Of a DNA stretch of 64,000 bases, positions 58,106-64,000 are shown piece by piece. A program made the position numbers and the translations under genes. Numbering within the stretch: position 1 is the first letter of the stretch; each line of letters opens with the position of its first letter. Source of the stretch: SIG587 sp045544035 (GTDB lineage: Bacteria > Bacillota > Clostridia > Oscillospirales > Acutalibacteraceae); contig JAZPYE010000002.1 in assembly GCA_045544035.1 (NCBI GenBank), positions 8,594-72,593 on the forward strand, read 5' to 3'. The notes under the pieces were generated by a model, which was not told the DNA's origin, ran no database searches, and saw nothing but the letters and a program-made list of their open reading frames with translations.

Positions 58106-59377
58106 TTAAATTCCGTAAACCAGCCAAATGTAAATGTAGGCAGGGATAATAGCAGCAAGGGTGAAAGGAATTCCGATTTTAAAGAAATCGCTGTTTTTAA
58201 CCTCATATCCGTTCTTGCGCAAAATTCCAATACCTGTGATGTTGGCAGATGCACCTATAGGTGTGCAGTTGCCTCCTAGTGTTGCGCCTGATAAAAGGCC
58301 GAAATAAAGCACTGTGGGGTCAACACCGAGAGGTGCTGCAAGACCTGCAATAACCGGAATCATTGTTGCAACATAAGGAATGTTATCAATGAATGCGGAA
58401 ATTATTACTGAGCCCCAAACGATAACGGTGTAAAGCAGGAACACATTGCCCTTGCCAACTCCGGCAAGAAGCCCTGCAGCCGCATCAATAACTCCCTGCT
58501 CGCTGATGCCACCAATCATAAGGAAAAGACCGATAAGAAGGCCAATGGTTTCAAAGTCAATCTGCTTTAAAGGCTCGGTAATTGCCGAAAGGGTTTTGTT
58601 TTTAACAAAATTATAAACAAGACCGATAACAAGAAGCACACAGCAGATAATTCCGTTAATGGTTGAAGGGGTGTTGGGAATAAAGGAAGCCACAATAAGT
58701 AAAACGATGGTGCCAACAAGTAAAATCGAGGGTACATAATCGGTTACCTTTGTCCGCTCAAAAATCCTCGGAATGGGGTCCTTTTCTTTTCTAAAGAGGA
58801 AATAAAGAATAATAGCAGAAAGCGTTGCACCAAGCTCAACGGCGAAGAAAATTGAGAGCTTTCCTTTATAGAAGAAGAAATCAAGGAAGCTCATATCAAG
58901 GGCGGAGCCCAGCATTATTGCAGTGGTATCGCCAACAAGGGTTGCCGCACCCTGCAGGTTGCTGGAAACCGCAATTGCAATGATAAAAGGAACGGGGTTT
59001 GTTTTTAGCTTTTTGCAGATTTCAAGGGCAACAGGAGCCACCATAAGCACCGTTGCAACATTATCTATAAATGCCGAAATTATGCCTGCAAAAAGGGAAA
59101 GACAGATAGCCGCCCAACGAACATTGGGCACCTTTTCCATAACTAAATCCGCAAGGAGGGCCGGCATTTTGCTTTCAATAAACAATGCCACAAGGCCCAT
59201 TGTGCCTGCAATCATCATAATAACGTTAAAATCGAGGGAGCCTAAAATCTTGTCAAGAGGAAGCATTCCACTGGCAATGAAAACAATGCCTGAGCCAAGG
59301 GCGATAAAGGGTCGAAATTTGGGGAAAGCCAAAATAAGTACATAGGTTACCGCAAAAACAATAAGTGCCGGTATCAT
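58106..59377 (-). CDS. SLC13/ArsB-type anion permease
   Basis: 423 aa, about eleven hydrophobic segments in two repeated halves. Each half has an INNAT/INDN-like turn (SAFIDNVATVLMVAPVA and SAFIDNIPYVATMIPVI) and a hairpin block (SSNLQGAATLVGDTTAIMLG; GATLGGNCTPIGASANITGIG), as in the citrate/dicarboxylate/arsenite superfamily. The substrate cannot be assigned. Confidence 0.88.
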   Translation of the reverse strand: MIPALIVFAVTYVLILAFPKFRPFIALGSGIVFIASGMLPLDKILGSLDFNVIMMIAGTMGLVALFIESKMPALLADLVMEKVPNVRWAAICLSLFAGIISAFIDNVATVLMVAPVALEICKKLKTNPVPFIIAIAVSSNLQGAATLVGDTTAIMLGSALDMSFLDFFFYKGKLSIFFAVELGATLSAIILYFLFRKEKDPIPRIFERTKVTDYVPSILLVGTIVLLIVASFIPNTPSTINGIICCVLLVIGLVYNFVKNKTLSAITEPLKQIDFETIGLLIGLFLMIGGISEQGVIDAAAGLLAGVGKGNVFLLYTVIVWGSVIISAFIDNIPYVATMIPVIAGLAAPLGVDPTVLYFGLLSGATLGGNCTPIGASANITGIGILRKNGYEVKNSDFFKIGIPFTLAAIIPAYIYIWLVYGI

Positions 59378-59400
59378 AACTTTTCTCCTCTTTTTTAATT

Positions 59401-60006
59401 TTAAAAGCCAAGGGCTTCATTTACTAAAATAACGTGAATTCGGTCATCGTGTCTTGAAAAACGGGTAATTAAAAACTCACAGCAAATGGTGTCTTTGGCC
59501 TTGCAATCAGCGCAACTGCCCGTTTTTTTACATGGTGTGTTAATAGGAAAACGCTGTGCGTTTTTAGGTGCCGCAGTCTGCCTTGCGCGAATTATGGCAG
59601 AATCTAAATCCTCGCAAATTTTATTAATACCCACAATCATAATGACCTTTTTAGGCCCGTAGGCAATGGCGGCAACACGGTTTGAATTGCCATCAATATT
59701 AATGAGTATTCCATCCTTTGTCACGGCATTACTGCTGCAAAGAAAATAATCGGCACCAAAGGTTTTAATTTCCATTTCCCGCTTTTGCTCTGCCGTTTCG
59801 CAGACATCTCGGTTAAAGGCAATAAAATCTCCGTTGTTCACAGCATCATAAAGCCCAATTTCTTTTACCGAGCTTGAGCCGCCCCAGCCAACGGTTTTCC
59901 CTTTTTCAATGAGGGAAAGGGCTATTTTTAAGGCTTCTGCCCTATCCTCGGCATAGTAACCGCTAATGTTTCGGGTGGAAAGAGCTTTTATAACATCATT
60001 CAGCAT
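59401..60006 (-). CDS. LUD domain (lactate utilisation-like) protein
   Basis: 201 aa from the ATG at 60006, with GGTGA upstream. LUD/LutC-fold proteins have the block VGWGGSSSVKEIGLYDAV and GILINIDGNSNRVAAIAYGPKKVIMIVGINKI. The C-terminus has clustered cysteines (CKKTGSCADCKAKDTICCEF) that could bind a metal. Stand-alone members are widespread in Clostridia and not functionally settled. Confidence 0.88.
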   Translation of the reverse strand: MLNDVIKALSTRNISGYYAEDRAEALKIALSLIEKGKTVGWGGSSSVKEIGLYDAVNNGDFIAFNRDVCETAEQKREMEIKTFGADYFLCSSNAVTKDGILINIDGNSNRVAAIAYGPKKVIMIVGINKICEDLDSAIIRARQTAAPKNAQRFPINTPCKKTGSCADCKAKDTICCEFLITRFSRHDDRIHVILVNEALGF

Positions 60007-60087
60007 AAAATCACCAAAAATCAAATTATAAATAAATTATAACACATATCTTCCTTTTACACAAGAAAAAAAGCAACACAAAAAGGA

Positions 60088-60122
60088 CTCACTCCATAAA
60101 GCAAAATGCTTTATGGAGTGAG
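60088..60122 (-). terminator. terminator of the alkaline phosphatase gene
   Basis: A perfect 16-bp stem, 60088-60103 with 60107-60122, and a 3-base loop; on the minus strand it is followed by TCCTTTTTG. It lies 33 bases after the phosphatase stop. Confidence 0.9.
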
Positions 60123-60154
60123 CTGCATTAGAAAAATATGGGTGTATAATAAAA

Positions 60155-61426
60155 TCAGTTTTTAACGGCATCAATTGCAAATTTTCCAATGTCAGTGTTA
60201 TCAACCGTTTTATTATTAAAGTATTCTGCCCCATAGCCCACCGCAAAGGTTCTGACCTCTTTGCTGGTGTGGCCCGAGGTTGTGAAAAGCGAACTTGTAA
60301 GCTTAAATTCACCCTTTGGAACTGCAACACCGCCGGATTCGTGGTCAGAGGTTATGATAAGCAGGGTGTCGGGATTTTCCTTCATAAATTTAAGCACGGT
60401 TGCCACGGCGCGGTCAAAGGTCACAACCGAATTTACCTTGCCTTTAATGTGGTTATTATGGGCCGCCTTATCGGCGCCTGCGCTTTCAACCATAAGGAAA
60501 AAGCCTTTGTCATTTTTAAGGCGGTTGAGAGCAACCTCGGTGCAGTGGGCCAATGTGTCGCTTGCCTCACTTAAAATATCCTCTGAAAAGAAGCCGATAA
60601 AAGGTTTTTCACAAAGGGGGTCGCGGTTTAAAACGGAATTCATTTCAGTAATGTTTTTTGAAACAAGGAAACTCGATAAATCAACATCGGCAAACTGGGA
60701 ATAGTCCTGTCCGATTAAAACATCAGGTTTAAATTTCGCAAAGCTTGTTGCAAGCTCAGAATAGTTTTCTCTTGATGTGTTATGAACGGCAAAGGCCGAA
60801 GGGGTGGCGCCGACAATCTCATCGTTTGTGACAATACCAACCTTTTTGCCCATTTCTCTGGCAATTTCTGAAATGTTTTTAATATTTTTGCCTTCGGCCG
60901 ACATTCCAACCAAGCCGTTGTTGGTTTTTTGGCCTGTGGCAAGGGCCGTAGCCGAGGCCGCGGAATCGGTAACCTCGGCATTAAGGGAATGGGTGGTTGA
61001 AAGACCTGTGTTTTCAATAAGATTCATCACAAGGCCGAAATCAAAGCAACCTTTTTTATTCTTTTCGGTGAGTATCATATCGTTGGGGCCCATTCCGTCA
61101 CTAATCATAACAATAACGTTTTTGGGCTTTTTAAACTCCATCGAGAGGATTCCCTGAGCCTCGGCTTTGGTGATGGTAACCTTACCCTCAGTGTACCAAT
61201 TTATCCATTCGGGGTCTTGTTCTTTGCAACCGATTCTCTCGCACTGGCCGTTTGAAAAACTGTGACCCAGCGCCTCATCGAAGGTAGCACCACAGGCTTT
61301 ACACTTTGAAGGCTCAAGGCAGGTGGCTGCCTGCTTTTCTAAATGCTCACAACTGGCATTGCCGCCACAGGCACACAGCGAAAAAACAATTAAAACTGCA
61401 CAAAGAATTGCTAAAAGCTTCTTCAT
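60155..61426 (-). CDS. lipoprotein alkaline phosphatase with cysteine-rich N-terminal module
   Basis: 423 aa from the ATG at 61426, with GGGGGA seven bases upstream. The signal peptide ends in lipobox SLCAC, so the protein is anchored outside. Residues about 25-75 form a cysteine-rich module (EHLEKQAATC, CKACGATFDEALGHSF, CERIGC) like the repeats of the adjacent surface protein. The catalytic domain has MISDGMGPNDM, TDSAASATALATGQKT with the serine nucleophile, ITSDHESGG and TSGHTSKEV, all metal-binding blocks of alkaline phosphatases. Confidence 0.93.
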   Translation of the reverse strand: MKKLLAILCAVLIVFSLCACGGNASCEHLEKQAATCLEPSKCKACGATFDEALGHSFSNGQCERIGCKEQDPEWINWYTEGKVTITKAEAQGILSMEFKKPKNVIVMISDGMGPNDMILTEKNKKGCFDFGLVMNLIENTGLSTTHSLNAEVTDSAASATALATGQKTNNGLVGMSAEGKNIKNISEIAREMGKKVGIVTNDEIVGATPSAFAVHNTSRENYSELATSFAKFKPDVLIGQDYSQFADVDLSSFLVSKNITEMNSVLNRDPLCEKPFIGFFSEDILSEASDTLAHCTEVALNRLKNDKGFFLMVESAGADKAAHNNHIKGKVNSVVTFDRAVATVLKFMKENPDTLLIITSDHESGGVAVPKGEFKLTSSLFTTSGHTSKEVRTFAVGYGAEYFNNKTVDNTDIGKFAIDAVKN

Positions 61427-61547
61427 TGCCATTCCCCCTTTTGTATCTATTTTATCATTCCGAAAAAATATGTCAATATATAAAAAGAGTTCAATTAAAA
61501 GTTCAACCCCCACCGATTTTGGTGGAGGCTGTATTGAATTTATTCTT

Positions 61548-63563
61548 CTAAATTTGCCTTTTCTTCTTTATAAACATTACCGCTGTAACACCGCCGCCAA
61601 TGAGAGCACCCACGCCAATCGCAATTATAACCCAAACGATAATGTTTGGTTTGCTTGTATTTATATCAGCATCCGTTTCAGTTGTAATATAAGGAATAAC
61701 TTCCTCTTTTGTATCACCGCAAATGGTACAAGTGAAGGTTTTAACGCCTTCCTCGGTTTCGGTAGCTTCTTTTGTGACCACCGCCTCGCCAAAAACGTGT
61801 CCTTTTGCGGCAATTGTTTCTTCGGCTTTTGCGCCGCAAGTCACACAAGTACCTCCCTTTTTGCCTTCGGCAGTACAAGTAGGTTCAAGAGTTACTGTAT
61901 GATTTTCTATCTTATGTCCCGTTGCTTTAATGGTGTTCGTTGTTTCTCTGTTGCAACGAATACATTTCCCGCTTTCAACGCCTGTTTCGGTACAAGTAGG
62001 TTGTTTGGTTACTGTAGGGTTGGAAAACTTATGACCCAGTGCATTGATTGCTTTTGTTTCTTTATGTGAGCACTTAGAACAACTTCTTGTTTGCTCACCC
62101 TTTGCCTTACAAGTTGCTTCTTTTGTGGTTTTCCAACTACCTAAAGAATGTCCTGTTGCAGCTATGTCGCGGTTTTCAACTTTTTGACACGTTGAGCAAG
62201 TTCTTGATTCGGTTCCCTTTTCTTTGCAGGTGGGTGCCTTTGTCTGCTTCCAACTGCCAAAGTTATGGCTATTTGTTTTTTCTATTGTCTCGGTTCGGGT
62301 GGCACCGCAATCTGCTTCAGTACAGGTGTAAGTTTTAGTGCCCGTTTCTTTACAAGTGGCGGCTTTGGTTACACTACCGCTATCCCAAGTGTGTTCTTCG
62401 GTTTCGGCATTTTCCTCATCCCCGGGGATACTTTCTAATTCCTCGCATACTGTGCAATAACCTTCATAGTTAAAGGTATGCTCGGTTGTGCCAATACAAC
62501 TATCATAATACCAATTAGCATTTAATATTCCATCGGAATCCATTTCAATTAACTTCTTATCTTCAATAGAACCTCTGTAATATATATTTCTAAGATTGTA
62601 ACGATAATCGCTCTCACAAGAGTCAAGTTTACCGAATGCATCAGAACCAATGCTGGTTACGCTATCAGGGATGGTGATGCTTTTAAGACTGGAACAACCA
62701 GAGAATGCCTCACTGCCAATGCTTGTAACTCCATCAGGAATTATTATGTTAGTAAGTTTTGAACAATAATAAAAAGACATATCCGGAATAGCAGTTACAT
62801 TCTCTCCAAAATTTACTGTGGTTAACTTTTCACAACAACTAAACGGCGAATAATAAGAAGAAGGCCAACCATCCTCCCCCTCGTACTTCTCGTAAGCTAA
62901 CCAGTCATCATATACTTCCACTTTATAATCAATTGCATTGATGTTTACAGTTGTAAGATTACTGCAACGATAAAATGCTTTTTCACCTATCAATTCAACA
63001 TTTTCCGGAATTGTAATACTTGTAAGACTTCTGCAGCCAATAAATGCGCCAGCACTAATTTTAGTCACAGTATCCGGAATAACTAAATCCGTTACAAGTT
63101 CACCGTTTAGATATAAGTTGTTACCATAATATAAAGGATTTGATCTATACTCGTACTGATTAGCATCTACCTGCGTCGAATCTGGAACTCCAAATGATAT
63201 ATTGCACCACGATTCTAGGTCACTAATATACACGTTTTCAATAGAGCACTCCACAATAAACGCGTTAGAACCAATGCTGGTTATACTATCAGGTATGGTA
63301 ATGCTTGTAAGCTGAGAATGGCGTTCAAACGCGTTAGAACCAATGCTGGTTACAGGATAGCCACCAAGAGTTGAAGGAATTGTAACATATTTACCAATCG
63401 ATGTATCTACATCGGTAATTGTCGCCTTACCATCTGAAACGGTGTATGTATAATAACCACTGGTATTTTTTGTTTCAGCACTTGCGGTAAGGCTAGAAAA
63501 CCCCATCGGACAAATTGAGATTATCAAAAGTATTGATAATAAAACAGATAAAAATTTTTTCAT
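61548..63563 (-). CDS. BspA-like leucine-rich repeat surface protein with six Cys-rich repeats
   Basis: 671 aa from the ATG at 63563, with AGGAGG upstream. A signal peptide (about residues 1-28) is followed by BspA-type LRR_5 repeats (LTSITIPDSVTSIGSDAFxxC units) to about residue 350. From 391 to 626 lie six units of about 39 residues of the form GHxxGSWxxTKxATCxxxGxxTxTCxxCxxxExxxIxA. A membrane segment near 641-664 (IIVWVIIAIGVGALIGGGVTAVMF) with a KKKR tail anchors it. A host-contact or adhesion role is likely, as for other BspA-like proteins. The leader is heavily structured. Confidence 0.9.
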   Translation of the reverse strand: MKKFLSVLLSILLIISICPMGFSSLTASAETKNTSGYYTYTVSDGKATITDVDTSIGKYVTIPSTLGGYPVTSIGSNAFERHSQLTSITIPDSITSIGSNAFIVECSIENVYISDLESWCNISFGVPDSTQVDANQYEYRSNPLYYGNNLYLNGELVTDLVIPDTVTKISAGAFIGCRSLTSITIPENVELIGEKAFYRCSNLTTVNINAIDYKVEVYDDWLAYEKYEGEDGWPSSYYSPFSCCEKLTTVNFGENVTAIPDMSFYYCSKLTNIIIPDGVTSIGSEAFSGCSSLKSITIPDSVTSIGSDAFGKLDSCESDYRYNLRNIYYRGSIEDKKLIEMDSDGILNANWYYDSCIGTTEHTFNYEGYCTVCEELESIPGDEENAETEEHTWDSGSVTKAATCKETGTKTYTCTEADCGATRTETIEKTNSHNFGSWKQTKAPTCKEKGTESRTCSTCQKVENRDIAATGHSLGSWKTTKEATCKAKGEQTRSCSKCSHKETKAINALGHKFSNPTVTKQPTCTETGVESGKCIRCNRETTNTIKATGHKIENHTVTLEPTCTAEGKKGGTCVTCGAKAEETIAAKGHVFGEAVVTKEATETEEGVKTFTCTICGDTKEEVIPYITTETDADINTSKPNIIVWVIIAIGVGALIGGGVTAVMFIKKKRQI
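61700..62400 (-). repeat. about 117-bp coding repeats (cysteine-rich modules)
   Basis: Six successive modules of 38-42 residues in the 671-aa surface protein; most start at a glycine-histidine pair and carry an ATC-x-G-CxxC pattern. They differ enough at DNA level not to be recent copies. Confidence 0.8.
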
Positions 63564-63588
63564 TTCTTTGCCTCCTGAAAATAAAAAA

Positions 63589-63612
63589 GTGCGGCCACCG
63601 AAGTAACCGCAC
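63589..63612 (-). terminator. intrinsic terminator with UUCG loop in the surface-protein leader
   Basis: On the minus strand GTGCGGTTAC pairs with GTGGCCGCAC (two G-U pairs) across TTCG, followed by TTTTTT. It lies only 26 bases before the start codon of the 671-aa gene and in its direction, so it would block that gene unless bypassed. Confidence 0.8.
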
Positions 63613-63802
63613 AAAAAACGCAAACTCCGATAGTCGCCAAACTAACAAATGTGAAATGGGTGCAAACGCACATACCTATAATCACCGGGAATTTGCGTTT
63701 TTATCAAATTCAAAGGTAATTATAGATATAACCAAAATAGAGCGTAATAATCCCCAAAAGAAAAAATACACCCAATTTCACACATTATTCAGTTAGTTTG
63801 GC
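63613..63802. other. structured palindromic region in the surface-protein leader (candidate cis-RNA or MITE)
   Basis: Two interleaved sets of inverted repeats. Outer pair: 63636-63646 with 63792-63802 (11 bp exact), extended by 63651-63662 with 63769-63781 (near-exact). Second pair: 63616-63629 with 63686-63700, which on the minus strand forms a terminator-like hairpin ending TTTTTT. On the minus strand the order is A, B, A', B', so the two helices are pseudoknotted or exclude each other. A GTGC/GCAC hairpin lies at 63660-63671. There is no coding potential. Confidence 0.6.
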
Positions 63803-64000
63803 ATTATCAGTTTAGCACAATATTTCTCGAATTGCAATATAATTATAAATAGGTTGAATATCATTTTATTAAAGAAAAATAAAATATTGCTGATACCGTC
63901 CTCTATAAAAGGACAAAATATACCAGCAAAAAAAGCCTAAAGCGATTAATTTCGCCTTAGGCTTTTAAAATTTTATATTTCAATACTCTAATATCTTTTT
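63803..64000. other. AT-rich end of window, no gene seen
   Basis: Contains a bulged inverted repeat at about 63888-63926 (GTCC/AGGAC core with outer GATAC/GTAT-like arms) and a terminator beyond it. No convincing gene. Confidence 0.5.
63929..63967. terminator. terminator near the window end
   Basis: Stem AAAAGCCTAAAGCGA pairs with TCGCCTTAGGCTTTT (one mismatch) across TTAATT. On the minus strand it is followed by TTTTTGC, so it would end a minus-strand gene beyond the window. Confidence 0.8.

Noticed and set aside
61548..62450. Plus-strand frames rich in cysteine and phenylalanine opposite the surface-protein repeats
   Set aside because: They are the complement of the repeat-coding DNA, with no ribosome sites.

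Overview
The window comes from a Gram-positive, endospore-forming, fermentative member of the Clostridia, with moderately low GC. Evidence in the sequence includes a SpoVM peptide gene, a SpoIVFA/SpoIVFB-like pair, a gerA-type germinant receptor operon, HPr kinase, WhiA, RemA, PrkC/PrpC and pyruvate formate-lyase. Gene order rlmN-prpC-prkC-rsgA-(small gene)-spoVM matches the Bacillus/Clostridium arrangement. Placement near Oscillospirales/Ruminococcaceae is inference only. TTG and GTG starts with good ribosome binding sites are common.

Layout. 1-228: end of an UPF0210/DUF711 gene. 265-3383 (minus): a pyruvate formate-lyase operon in which the catalytic protein lacks its glycyl-radical domain and a separate 80-residue gene supplies it, followed by the activase. 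3384-6676: an accessory patch with a tRNA-like 3' end scar, a two-gene operon (five-zinc-ribbon nuclease-like protein plus one-pass membrane protein), tRNA-Leu(UAG), and an exact 89-bp duplication that copies the tRNA's 5' end. 6677-10389: cytosolic GH92 mannosidase and a guaB of the Tritrichomonas type. 10424-10700: a MITE-like palindromic element between a promoter and rsmD. 10717-15416 (plus): rsmD, coaD, a coiled-coil protein, then gerA-type genes. 15358-20603 (minus): SpoIID-like peptidoglycan-binding protein and partner, AI-2E-type transporter, SipW-like peptidase with HPr-kinase-like protein, pfkA. 20659-27868 (minus): dnaE, whiA, murB, ROK glucokinase, hprK. 28014-30648 (plus): ychF, a membrane protein, an FkbM methyltransferase. 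30641-34473 (minus): radical-SAM pair, SpoIVFB-like and SpoIVFA-like proteins. 34575-46686 (minus): one long housekeeping operon from yicC through remA, gmk, rpoZ, priA, def, fmt, rsmB, rlmN, prpC, prkC, rsgA, a 49-aa membrane gene and spoVM. 46872-53224 (minus): htrA, a secreted protein, folD, lgt, two M16 peptidases. 53421-58029 (plus): a 52-aa membrane protein behind a perfect consensus promoter, then glycogen phosphorylase and a GH13 amylase. 58106-63563 (minus): anion permease, LUD protein, lipoprotein alkaline phosphatase, and a BspA-like surface protein with a highly structured leader.

Most genes are core metabolism, translation and sporulation. The least ordinary pieces are the two-gene pyruvate formate-lyase, the zinc-ribbon nuclease cassette beside a tRNA, the two palindromic intergenic elements (10424-10700 and 63589-63802), the SipW/HPrK-like pair, and three very small genes (spoVM, 49 aa and 52 aa).
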